Shown: piece after piece, positions 44,315 through 52,106 of the stretch
Position numbering within the stretch: position 1 is the stretch's first letter
Layout of the letters: every line of letters begins with the position of its first letter
Assembly: GCA_039925145.1 (NCBI GenBank)
Contig: JBDSZL010000004.1
Location: 1 to 64,000 of the forward strand
Reading direction: 5' to 3'
DNA length: 64,000 nucleotides
From: JBDSZL01 sp039925145
GTDB lineage: Bacteria; Acidobacteriota; Vicinamibacteria; Vicinamibacterales; SCN-69-37
The notes under the pieces: model-generated
Databases searched by the model: none
What the model was told of the DNA's origin: nothing
The model's input: the letters and a program-made list of their open reading frames with translations, nothing else
Made by a program: the position numbers and the translations under genes

Positions 44315-46180
44315 CTACTTGTAGCCGAGGATCAGTCGAGGCAGGACCAGCGTCACGTCTGGCACGGCGGCAATGAGACCGAGCCCGATGAGCAGCGCAA
44401 TCAGATAGGGCACGTAGCTTCGGCTCACGTCGTCGATGTCGACTCGGGCGATGCCGGCGGCAATCGACAGGCCCACTCCGACGGGCGGCAGAAAGAAGGC
44501 GATGCCCGTGGCGGCGATGACGACGATGCCGTAGTGCACGGCGTCGAGTCCGAGGGTGCGGCCGATTGGGAAAAGGATCGGCCCGAAAATCAACAGCGCG
44601 GGCAAACCCTCGAGCAACGCTCCGATCACCACGAAGATCACGATCGAGAGCAGCATGAACACCAGACGCCCCGCGCCGATGGCGGTGATCCACTCGCCGA
44701 GCAACTGCGGCACCCATTCCCGGACGAGAATCCAGGCAAACGCGGATGCGGCTGCCAATACCCAGAGAGTCGTGGCGGTCACGACGCCGCTTTGCGCCAC
44801 CTGGCCGGCGGGGCCATGCTGCTCGGCCGGCGCCCCGCGCTCCATGAGCTGACCGGCGACGAACGCGTACACCACGGCCAGCAGCGCTGCTTCGGTCACC
44901 GTGGTGAGACCGCTGAAGATGCCGCCAAACAGCAGCACCGGCAGGCCGGTCGGCACGGCGGCTCGGCGCACGGCCCGCCAGAGTTGCGCGCGTGACGGCC
45001 CGGCCGTGACTGGCCAGTGCTGGGTGCGCGCCCGGATGGCAATCAGGATCATCAGAACGCCGGCCAGCAGAAACGCGGGCAGAAACCCGGCGAGGAACAA
45101 CGTCACGATCGAGATGTTGACGATTGATCCGAGCACCACCATGGTCAGACACGGCGGCACGAGAATACCCATCGCAGAGGCAGCGGCCACGACGCTCACC
45201 GCCTCGGCACCCGAGTAGCCGGCACGCTTCATGGAGGGCACGAGCAGCGAGCTGATCGCCGAGACATCGGCGGCCGTCGAGCCCGAGATTCCGGAGAAGA
45301 GAATTTCTGCGACGACCACGACCATGGCCAGCCCGCCACGGACACGACCGACGATGGCCATCGCCAGATCGACGATGCGTTCGGAGATGCCGCCCGACTC
45401 CATCAACGCCCCGGCCAGGATGAAAAGCGGAATCGCAAGCAGGACGAACGAGTCGACGCCGCCCAGAATCTTAATGGGCAGGATGATCAGGCTGACGCCC
45501 CCAATCCCCAGCAGGTAGGTCAGCGACGTGAGCGCAAGGGTGAACGCGAGCGGCAGCCCGAGTCCGGCCGTCACCAGGAAGCCAATCACGAGCACGAGAA
45601 GCGGTGCCGCATCCGCAGCGAGTGGAATGAGGACGGACGCAATTGCGACGCCCGCCGTCCCAACCGACCAGACGACCGCGGAGCGATCGCGCCAGACGTG
45701 GGCGCCCTCGCGCACCAGCTGGTGCACCACGACGGCGGACATGAGCAACAAGGCCACTGGAAGCACGGCCGAGATGGTTGCGCCGGATAGGCCGCTGGCT
45801 GGCAGGTGCTCGGCCGCACTTGCCACGGTGAGCCGCAGCGCCGGCACGACGAGGACGAGGAAAAACGCGAGGAGCACCAGTCGCAAGCCGCGATCGACGG
45901 CGTCGCGTCGCGACGCTGACAGACGACGCACGAGGACGGTCACTCGTGGGTGCTGTCCGTGACGCAGCGCGGCGATACCGCCGAAGCACATCAGCCACAC
46001 GAGGAGCAGCCGCGCAATCTCCTCGGTCCAGGAAAATGGCTGCAGCAGCACGTGCCGTCCGATGACCTGCAGGCCAACGATGGCCGCCTGCGCGACGACA
46101 AGTGCCGCGATCAATCCGTGCAGCAGACGATCGACAGTCGACGGCGTCGCGAACCCGTGGGGTGCCGCCTCGACACTCAT
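44315..46180 (-). CDS. TRAP transporter permease, fused small (DctQ) and large (DctM) subunits
   Basis: About 621 aa. Residues 1 to about 165 match DctQ (4 TM, 'RHVLLQPFSWTEEIARLLLV', 'WLMCFGGIAALRHGQHPRVT'). The remainder matches DctM/YiaN with about 12 TM ('AIPLFILAGALMESGGISER', 'LFSGISGSTAADVSAISSLL', 'MGILVPPCLTMVVLG', 'TVTEAALLAVVYAFVAG'). TRAP systems import organic acids using ion gradients. The ATG at 46180 overlaps the binding-protein stop by 4 nt, so dctP-like then fused dctQM form one operon. Substrate unknown, probably a carboxylate. Confidence 0.92.
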   Translation of the reverse strand: MSVEAAPHGFATPSTVDRLLHGLIAALVVAQAAIVGLQVIGRHVLLQPFSWTEEIARLLLVWLMCFGGIAALRHGQHPRVTVLVRRLSASRRDAVDRGLRLVLLAFFLVLVVPALRLTVASAAEHLPASGLSGATISAVLPVALLLMSAVVVHQLVREGAHVWRDRSAVVWSVGTAGVAIASVLIPLAADAAPLLVLVIGFLVTAGLGLPLAFTLALTSLTYLLGIGGVSLIILPIKILGGVDSFVLLAIPLFILAGALMESGGISERIVDLAMAIVGRVRGGLAMVVVVAEILFSGISGSTAADVSAISSLLVPSMKRAGYSGAEAVSVVAAASAMGILVPPCLTMVVLGSIVNISIVTLFLAGFLPAFLLAGVLMILIAIRARTQHWPVTAGPSRAQLWRAVRRAAVPTGLPVLLFGGIFSGLTTVTEAALLAVVYAFVAGQLMERGAPAEQHGPAGQVAQSGVVTATTLWVLAAASAFAWILVREWVPQLLGEWITAIGAGRLVFMLLSIVIFVVIGALLEGLPALLIFGPILFPIGRTLGLDAVHYGIVVIAATGIAFFLPPVGVGLSIAAGIARVDIDDVSRSYVPYLIALLIGLGLIAAVPDVTLVLPRLILGYK

Positions 46181-47175
46181 GCGCGGCTGGCCTCGAGCCA
46201 CGGCATGACGCTGAGCGCGCGCGCTTGTGACTCCCACAGCCGTTCGGCCGCGGGACGGAACGCCGACGCGTCCACCTCACGGATGGTCATGCCGAGATCG
46301 CGGAGTTGACCGAGCGCGACAGCGTCCTCGCGTGGACCAATCGCGCGCTGTGCGGCGGCGGCCTCGATCGCCGCACCTTCGATCATGCGTCGCAGATCGG
46401 CCGGCAGCGCGGCGAGTGAGCGCGCCGAAGCAAACAGCCCGAGGACCCCGGCGATGTGGCGCGTGCGCGCCATGAAGTGCGCGACTTCGTAGAAATGCTG
46501 GTGCACGGTCGTGCTCGCGTCGTGCTCGTAGCCGTCGATGACGCCTGTCTGCATGGACGTGTAGACCTCGCCAAATGCCATCGGGGTGGGACTTGCGCCC
46601 ATCAGCTCCATGGCCCGGACGTAGATGGGCGACTGAATGGTGCGGATCTTCAAACCAGCGAGCTGGCGCGCTTCAGTCACGTCCCGCGACCGTGTGACCA
46701 CGTGTCGAAACCCGAACGAGTCGCCCCACGCGATCGGCCGGACTCCCACCGTCGCCTCCACGTACTCCGCGGCATCGCGACCAATGACGCCGTCGACGAT
46801 GCTGTGCACGTGGTCCCAGTCGCGCCAGAGGAATGGAAAGTCGAAGAGCTGCAGCCGCGGTGCGACACTGCCCCAGATCGCCGTGCCAGACACCATGAAG
46901 TCGACGAGCCCTTCCTGGAGCTGCTGCACGACTTCGCGCTCCTGACCGAGCGTGCCGCTGGGGAACAGGCGGAGCGTGACCGATCCGCCTGAGGCGGTCT
47001 CGAGCCGCTTGCGGAATCCGTCGGCGAGGACATGCAGCGAGGTGTTCCCCGCTGTCATCGAGTGCGACAGCCGGAGCACGAGCTGCCCTCGCGTCCCTCG
47101 CGACCGGCACCCGCTCGCGAGGGCGGCGGCGCCGAGTCCGCCGAGGAACTCACGGCGATCAACCAGTCTGTTCAC
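46177..47175 (-). CDS. TRAP transporter substrate-binding protein (DctP family)
   Basis: 332 aa from a GTG start. A twin-Arg signal 'MNRLVDRREFLGGLGAAALA' runs directly into 'SGC', so the protein may be a Tat-exported lipoprotein. Mature motifs 'LRLSHSMTAGNTSLHVLADG', 'GQEREVVQQLQEGLVDFMVS', 'LAGLKIRTIQSPIYVRAMEL', 'GASPTPMAFGEVYTSMQTGV' and 'DGYEHD' are DctP hallmarks. 'KIRTIQSPIY' contains the Arg that binds the substrate carboxylate. Delivers substrate to the downstream fused permease. Nothing on this strand upstream for about 80 nt. Confidence 0.9.
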   Translation of the reverse strand: MNRLVDRREFLGGLGAAALASGCRSRGTRGQLVLRLSHSMTAGNTSLHVLADGFRKRLETASGGSVTLRLFPSGTLGQEREVVQQLQEGLVDFMVSGTAIWGSVAPRLQLFDFPFLWRDWDHVHSIVDGVIGRDAAEYVEATVGVRPIAWGDSFGFRHVVTRSRDVTEARQLAGLKIRTIQSPIYVRAMELMGASPTPMAFGEVYTSMQTGVIDGYEHDASTTVHQHFYEVAHFMARTRHIAGVLGLFASARSLAALPADLRRMIEGAAIEAAAAQRAIGPREDAVALGQLRDLGMTIREVDASAFRPAAERLWESQARALSVMPWLEASRA

Positions 47176-47256
47176 GGTGCTGACCCGGCCACATTATGTC
47201 CGAACGTGAGGTGCAGCCTTGGGGCCAGGGGCCGCGCGGAGGTGGAGGGGTGACGC

Positions 47257-47856
47257 TCAGTAGCGGGGAATCGTGGGATCGACGACCTGCGACCATGCGT
47301 CGATGCCGCCCTGCAGGTTGTAGACACGGCGGAACCCCTCGCTCAGGAAGTACTCGGCTGCAGCCTGGCTGCGGCTGCCGTGATGGCACTGGAAGACGAC
47401 CGTCGCGTTGCGGTCGAGACTCATCAGATGGGCATGACCTTCCTGATCGAGGAGCCTCGACCCGTCGATGCGCGCGACGGTGCGCTCTTCCTCCGTGCGC
47501 ACGTCAATCAGCTCGAGCATCGCGCCGCTGTCGAGCAGGGCTTTCAAGTCCAGCACCGAGATCTGTTGAACGGTGGCGGCGGCGTTGGGATTCTCGATCG
47601 TAAAGCCCGATGTCTCTGGGCCGGCCACGAAGTCGAGCGACAGTCCGTCGGCCCGGCGCGCACTCGCTCCATCGAGCAGGATGGTCAGACCGCCACAATC
47701 GATGGCGACGTCGCCGTCGCCGAAAGGACCGAAGCTCAGCGCATATTCGAAGGTGTCGCTGATGCCGATACGGAGCGAGCCGTCGCCCGCCTCGGCCGCT
47801 GCCTGCCGGATTGCGGTCTTGGCCTGGTCGCTGACGTGAATGCGTGGTGGTGTCAT
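47257..47856 (-). CDS. IscA/HesB-like domain fused to a rhodanese
   Basis: About 199 aa. The N-terminal half (1-100) has the A-type carrier fold ('RIHVSDQAKTAIRQAAAEAG', 'GLTILLDGASARRADGLSLD', 'SGFTIENPNAAATV'). However, the Fe-S ligand cysteines are absent: the 'GGCSG' loop reads 'ISDTFEYALSF' and the C-terminal 'CGC' reads 'AAATV'. The C-terminal half (about 103-199) is a rhodanese with active Cys in 'VVFQCHHGSRSQAAAEYF'. It may move sulfur or detect thiols without holding a cluster. Gene context (TRAP upstream, flavoprotein module divergent) gives no direct partner. The start MTPPRIHVSD was chosen by domain boundary. Confidence 0.82.
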   Translation of the reverse strand: MTPPRIHVSDQAKTAIRQAAAEAGDGSLRIGISDTFEYALSFGPFGDGDVAIDCGGLTILLDGASARRADGLSLDFVAGPETSGFTIENPNAAATVQQISVLDLKALLDSGAMLELIDVRTEEERTVARIDGSRLLDQEGHAHLMSLDRNATVVFQCHHGSRSQAAAEYFLSEGFRRVYNLQGGIDAWSQVVDPTIPRY

Positions 47857-47898
47857 GATGGTTGAGGCGCCGGCCCGGGGGGCCTGGCCCATTCATTC

Positions 47899-47904
47899 TA
47901 TAAT
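47899..47904 (+). promoter_or_regulatory. TATAAT box upstream of the FMN-binding protein gene
   Basis: A perfect TATAAT lies 33 nt before the GTG start at 47938. No good -35 box was found at 16-18 nt, so the call is tentative. Confidence 0.35.
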
Positions 47905-47937
47905 TGCAGCGAACGCTCACCCATCGAGAACCCAGGC

Positions 47938-48855
47938 GTGGACTCTACTCACCGGCCCGACGCTCCGAATCGGCCTGCTTCTGCGGCAGGTGCGCGCAAT
48001 TCCGCCCGTGACGGCGGACGCGCCCCAGCGGCTCGAAGCTCAGGGAAGAAAGTCGCCAACAGCTTGGTGGCATTGAGCTCGGCGGCCGTCGTGACCATCT
48101 ACGGGGCCGGATACTTCCGAACGAAAGCGGCCGCCGAAAAACTGGACGCCGCGCAGCGCCGGATGCCCGTTCCGCTGGGCAGCCAGGAGACCCTGGCCAC
48201 GGTGCCGACGTTGCGGCCGGCGCCGCCGGTCGTCTCCGCCGACGCTGGCAAGCCCGGCGCTCCCGTCGACCCGCCCAAGACGACGCTTGCGATGCCGACG
48301 GTGCCTGCCGCGTCGCCGCGTGAGGTCCCCGATGCGCGAACGAGCGCCGAGCTGCCCGGTCCCGCAACGCCCGCCACGTCCTCGACGACCGTCTCTCCAC
48401 GAACCTCGGCCGCGCGGACCCAACCGTCAGCAAACGCCGCAGCCGCCGTCGTCGCCGATCCTGCAACCGTCGCTGCGGCAGCCTCGACTCCACCGCCGGC
48501 CGCGACTGACCCGGTCTCGTCTGTCGCGTCAACGGCAGGTGTAGCGGCAGCGGCGCCTGCCGCACCGGCCGCCCCAACGCCGCCGGCGAAGTCCCTGTAC
48601 AAAGACGGTTCATATTCTGGCTGGGGCACGTCCCGTCATGGCGACATCGAAGCCACGGTGACGATCGAAGGCGGCCGCATCACCAAGGCGGTTATCAGCC
48701 AGTGTCTGACCCGCTACTCGTGCAACTGGATCGATCCCCTGCCGCCACAGGTCGTCCAGCGTCAGAACGCCGAGGTCGACACCGTCTCCGGCGCCACGCA
48801 GAGCACTTACGCGTTCTACTACGCCCTTGTCGAGGCTCTTACCAAAGCCAAGTGA
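47938..48855 (+). CDS. Membrane-anchored FMN-binding domain protein (flavinylation target)
   Basis: 305 aa from a GTG start. One membrane anchor (about 45-62, 'LVALSSAAVVTIYGAGYF') and a long Pro/Ala/Thr-rich spacer (about 85-220) lead to an FMN-binding domain (about 222-305: 'YKDGSYSGWGTSRHGDIEAT', 'GRITKAVISQCLTRYSCNWI'). The motif D-T-V-S-G-A-T fits the ApbE target consensus; Thr287 would carry phosphoester-linked FMN. The spacer could span the envelope like other extracytoplasmic electron carriers. ApbE is encoded in an overlapping frame directly downstream. Confidence 0.85.
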   Translation: MDSTHRPDAPNRPASAAGARNSARDGGRAPAARSSGKKVANSLVALSSAAVVTIYGAGYFRTKAAAEKLDAAQRRMPVPLGSQETLATVPTLRPAPPVVSADAGKPGAPVDPPKTTLAMPTVPAASPREVPDARTSAELPGPATPATSSTTVSPRTSAARTQPSANAAAAVVADPATVAAAASTPPPAATDPVSSVASTAGVAAAAPAAPAAPTPPAKSLYKDGSYSGWGTSRHGDIEATVTIEGGRITKAVISQCLTRYSCNWIDPLPPQVVQRQNAEVDTVSGATQSTYAFYYALVEALTKAK

Positions 48856-49780
48856 GACGTCCCGTCACAGCGATGTGATGATGGGCACCGTCGTGACCAT
48901 CGACATCGTCCACGACCCTACGCACGAAGGCGACACGCCGGGCTGCCCAGCGCCGGTCACTCGCGCGTTCGACTGGTTCCGCCTGGTGGAAGCGTGTTGC
49001 TCGCGGTTCGACCCGGCGAGCGAGCTCATGAGCCTGACGAGCCACATTGGCGAGCCCGTGGCAGTCAGCCCAATCCTGTACGAGGCGCTGAGCTTTGCGC
49101 TGGCGGTCGCAGCGGCCAGTGACGGGGCGTTCGATCCAACCGTCGGCCGCCGCATGGAGGTCGCGGGTTTCAATCGGCACTACCAGACGGGTGCCGCGAT
49201 CGACAGCCGCGCGGTCCCCACCACAGACGTCACTTACGCAGACGTGCACCTGGACCCATCGGCGGGCACGGTCACGTTGCGGCGTCCCCTCGTGCTCGAT
49301 CTGGGCGCCGTTGCGAAGGGTCTTGCGATCGATCTCGCCGTTCGCGAGCTGAGCCCTCTCGCGAACTTCTGCGTCGATGCCGGTGGCGATATCTACGTTG
49401 CCGGCACTAATGCGAAGGGACATGCCTGGTCAGTGGGTATTCGGGATCCGGGCGGGACCGACGAGTTGATCGATCGACTGCACGTGTCGAATCGGGCCGT
49501 CTGCACATCGGGCGGTTACGAGCGCCGTACGCCGGACAACGGTGGTCACCACCTGCTCCATCCGGCCACCGGCCTGGCAGTCGATGCCGTTGCGAGTGTG
49601 ACGGTTGTCGCGCCGACGGCGTTGATGGCCGATGCGCTCGCCACGGCTGCGTTCGTGATGGCGGCTGACCGCGGGGCCGAGGGCGCGGCGACGTGGCTGT
49701 CGGCACAGGGCGTGGACGGGCTGGTCGTGTCGGCGTCGCTCGAGCGGCACGCAACGACCGGCCTCGGGGCGTGGCGGTGA
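48827..49780 (+). CDS. apbE: FAD:protein FMN transferase ApbE
   Basis: 317 aa from a TTG start inside the end of the FMN-binding gene; GTG 48875 or ATG 48878 are alternatives. 'DVMMGTVVTIDIV' N-terminal strand, 'ASDGAFDPTVGRRMEVAG', 'VLDLGAVAKGLAIDLAVREL', 'FCVDAGGDIYVAG', 'CTSGGYERR', 'HHLLHPATG' and 'TALMADALATAAFVM' are the ApbE signatures, including the Mg/FAD-binding residues. It transfers FMN from FAD onto Thr of FMN-binding-domain or RnfG/NqrC-type proteins. No signal peptide is evident from this start, although ApbE usually acts outside the cytoplasm. Confidence 0.93.
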   Translation: MSRLLPKPSETSRHSDVMMGTVVTIDIVHDPTHEGDTPGCPAPVTRAFDWFRLVEACCSRFDPASELMSLTSHIGEPVAVSPILYEALSFALAVAAASDGAFDPTVGRRMEVAGFNRHYQTGAAIDSRAVPTTDVTYADVHLDPSAGTVTLRRPLVLDLGAVAKGLAIDLAVRELSPLANFCVDAGGDIYVAGTNAKGHAWSVGIRDPGGTDELIDRLHVSNRAVCTSGGYERRTPDNGGHHLLHPATGLAVDAVASVTVVAPTALMADALATAAFVMAADRGAEGAATWLSAQGVDGLVVSASLERHATTGLGAWR

Positions 49781-50664
49781 GCCGGGCACGACCTCACAGG
49801 CCCTGGCGCGTCGCGCTCGGACGCTTCTTCCGCACGCCAAAGGGACTGCTGCTGGCGGTGCTCGCGTTTCTCGTGCTGCTGGCCGCCCCGACCGAGGGCC
49901 TGGGCCGGGTCTGGCCGGGGCTCGGGAGCGCGGTCGCCGTTGCTGCGCTCGCCGACGTATTGCTGCTCCGCTGGAAGAAGGGGCGGTGGGAATTTCCGAG
50001 CGGCGCCGTCCTCACCGCGCTGCTCGTGGCCATGGTGCTGACGCCGCTCGAACCCTGGTACATCGCGGCCTGCACCTCCGGAGTCGCGATCGCCAGCAAG
50101 TATCTGGTCCGCACGCGCAGCGCCAATGTCTTCAACCCCGCGGCGCTCGGAATCGTTGCGACGTTTTACGTGTTCGACTCAGGGCAGAGCTGGTGGGGCG
50201 CGCTGCCCGAGCTTCCTATCGCGGCCCTCGCCTTGCTCTTCGCCTCAGGTATCTTCATCACAGATCGCGTGAACAAGATGCCACTGGTCCTGAGCTTCCT
50301 TGGCGCCTACTTCCTGCTGTTCACGGTGACGGCGTTCGTGGGTGATCCGCGACACGTGGTGGAAATCTTCCGCGCTCCGGAGCTCCACGCGACGCTGTTC
50401 TTTGCCTTCTTCATCCTCACGGACCCGCCCACTTCGCCCGTGAAGTACCGGCCGCAAATTCTGTGTGGCGTGCTCGTGGCCGTGGTGGCGTATGCCGTCT
50501 TCGAGTGGGTGGGGGCCGCCTACTATCTGCTGGCGGGCGTGCTCGTCGGGAACGTGTGGGAAGGGTGGCGGCGGGCCCAGGCGCGTCGCACGGGTGGACC
50601 TGTCAGGCGCGGCCAGCGAACTCCCGCGTCTCCGTATGCACTTTCACCTTCTCGCCCTCTTTGA
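49777..50664 (+). CDS. RnfD/NqrB-like membrane protein
   Basis: About 295 aa from a GTG overlapping the apbE stop (GTGA). About eight hydrophobic helices: 'GLLLAVLAFLVLLAAP', 'AVAVAALADVLLL', 'SGAVLTALLVAMVLTPLEPW', 'VFNPAALGIVATFYVF', 'MPLVLSFLGAYFLLF', 'ATLFFAFFILTDPPTSPVKY' and later. 'NVFNPAALG' and 'FFILTDPPTSP' are the RnfD/NqrB family pattern for the quinone/flavin channel subunit. The NqrB/RnfD flavinylation motif 'SGAT' is replaced by 'SGAV', so covalent FMN here is doubtful. It likely passes electrons from the membrane pool to the FMN-binding protein. The last 60 nt overlap the convergent efp-like gene. Confidence 0.85.
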   Translation: MSRARPHRPWRVALGRFFRTPKGLLLAVLAFLVLLAAPTEGLGRVWPGLGSAVAVAALADVLLLRWKKGRWEFPSGAVLTALLVAMVLTPLEPWYIAACTSGVAIASKYLVRTRSANVFNPAALGIVATFYVFDSGQSWWGALPELPIAALALLFASGIFITDRVNKMPLVLSFLGAYFLLFTVTAFVGDPRHVVEIFRAPELHATLFFAFFILTDPPTSPVKYRPQILCGVLVAVVAYAVFEWVGAAYYLLAGVLVGNVWEGWRRAQARRTGGPVRRGQRTPASPYALSPSRPL

Positions 50665-51178
50665 TGAAGAGCGGCACGCGGATTTCGAGTCCCGTCTCGA
50701 GCGTCGCCAGCTTCGTGACGCCACCGCTGGCCGTGTCGCCGCGCACGCCGGGCTCCGTTCGCGCGACGGCCAGCTCCACGTGTGGCGGAAACATCAGGCC
50801 AATGGGGTTGCCGTTGTACTTGTGAATCTGCAGGGCCACGTTGTCGACGAGCAGCTGTCGATCGTCGCCGATGGTGTCGGCCCGCAGCGTCAGCGTCTCG
50901 AACGAGTTCTGATCCATGAAGTGATAGCCGTCGGCGTCCGCGTAGAGGAATGACGCGTCGACCTTCAGCAGATCGGGCTCATCGAACCGCTCGCCGGCCT
51001 TGAACGTTTTATCGAACACGGCGCGCGTCAGCAGATTGCGCATCTTGATTCGGACGAGGGTCTGTCCGCCCCGGGCTGTTGGCTTGGACACCTCCACGTC
51101 GAGGCAGTGATATGGGGCCCCCTCGAACTCGAAGAACATCTTCCGCTTGATCTCGATCGCCTCAATCTGCGCTGCCAT
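50603..51178 (-). CDS. Elongation factor P (EfpL-like loop)
   Basis: 191 aa starting MAAQIEAIEIKRKMFFEFEG. All three OB-like domains are present, ending 'LETGLEIRVPLFIKEGEKVK'. EF-P rescues ribosomes stalled at poly-proline. In the modified loop the family usually reads K-P-G-K-G with Lys34, or Arg in EarP types. Here it is 'SKPTARGGQTLVRIKMRN', closer to EfpL/YeiP-type Arg loops. No modification enzyme (epmA/earP) is in the window. A second, canonical EF-P would be expected elsewhere. Start at residue 9 of the longer frame was chosen by family alignment. Confidence 0.85.
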   Translation of the reverse strand: MAAQIEAIEIKRKMFFEFEGAPYHCLDVEVSKPTARGGQTLVRIKMRNLLTRAVFDKTFKAGERFDEPDLLKVDASFLYADADGYHFMDQNSFETLTLRADTIGDDRQLLVDNVALQIHKYNGNPIGLMFPPHVELAVARTEPGVRGDTASGGVTKLATLETGLEIRVPLFIKEGEKVKVHTETREFAGRA

Positions 51179-51198
51179 GAGCTGGATTGTAGCGTCTT

Positions 51199-51858
51199 TC
51201 ACCCCATCGCCCAGCGCACGTCCATGCCGGGCCGCGAACCCAGCGCGCGGCGCAGGAGCTCGACGACCCCCGCATCGGCGCCCTGCTCCTGCAGCATCGT
51301 CAGCGTCGGCTCGTCGATGTAGTAGTCATCGTCGTCTTCCGACTCTCGCTCGAGATGCTGGGCGAGACTGTCGAGCTGCGCCCTGGTGATCTGGCCGATC
51401 CGCGCGCCGCTCTGCTTGTCGAACAGGTCGACCGACCCGCCCGTCGCGTGCGGCGCTGCTGGGACGGGAGCGAACTGCGGGGGCGCGTCGGCTGCGGCGC
51501 TCAGTCCCGGCCCGGGCGCCTGCAGGTCGCGAAGGATCTCCCGGGCGCGGGCTTCGTCGGCCGAACGCACGAGCACTTGGAGCGGCGCGGTGGTCTCGCC
51601 GACGGTCATCGAGGATCGGCGGCCCATGACCGTGTCGAAGCCTCGGTTCTTGATGGCGTACTCGATGCCCGCTTCGTCGAGCGCCATTCGCGCCAGCGGC
51701 AACAGCCCGGCCTCGGTGGTCGCCATCACCGCGACGAGCGCCTCATCCGGCACGGGGGCCATGTCCGCAGGGACGTCGAGCAGCGGCACTTGGCACTGCG
51801 GGCAGGTCGACTCATAGTCTTTGTACTTCTCGCCGCACTCCGGGCAGTATTTGTCCAC
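51199..51858 (-). CDS. Zinc-ribbon plus DUF2007-like protein
   Basis: 219 aa. N-terminal zinc ribbon 'MDKYCPECGEKYKDYESTCP' with second Cys pair 'CPQC', then a DUF2007-like module ('LVAVMATTEAGLLPLARMAL', 'DEAGIEYAIKNRGFD', 'VLVRSADEARAREILRDL'). After a Pro/Ala linker there is an acidic segment ('LERESEDDDDYYIDEPTLTM') and a C-terminal 'VVELLRRALGSRPGMDVRW'. The family is described as putative signal transducing, with no biochemical role established. It ends 20 nt upstream of the EF-P start on the same strand, so the two may be co-transcribed. Confidence 0.72.
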   Translation of the reverse strand: MDKYCPECGEKYKDYESTCPQCQVPLLDVPADMAPVPDEALVAVMATTEAGLLPLARMALDEAGIEYAIKNRGFDTVMGRRSSMTVGETTAPLQVLVRSADEARAREILRDLQAPGPGLSAAADAPPQFAPVPAAPHATGGSVDLFDKQSGARIGQITRAQLDSLAQHLERESEDDDDYYIDEPTLTMLQEQGADAGVVELLRRALGSRPGMDVRWAMG

Positions 51859-52106
51859 GAGATCCTCACGATGGGCTGAAAGTCAGTGCCTCGCTCGTCG
51901 GCAGCCCGGGCCTCGGCGAGGAAAGGGAATACTCGATCAATACCACGTCAGCGGGAACGACTTCGCCTGCGCCCAACCCGCGCAGCCAATCGTCGCGCCG
52001 TGCGCGCCGTTCGAGGCCATCGCTTTCGCGCAGCGCATGGTCCGGTGTAGGCTGAATTCAGTTCCCCACATACATCGCAACGTCTCGAGCAGAGGGAGGG
52101 GTCGTC

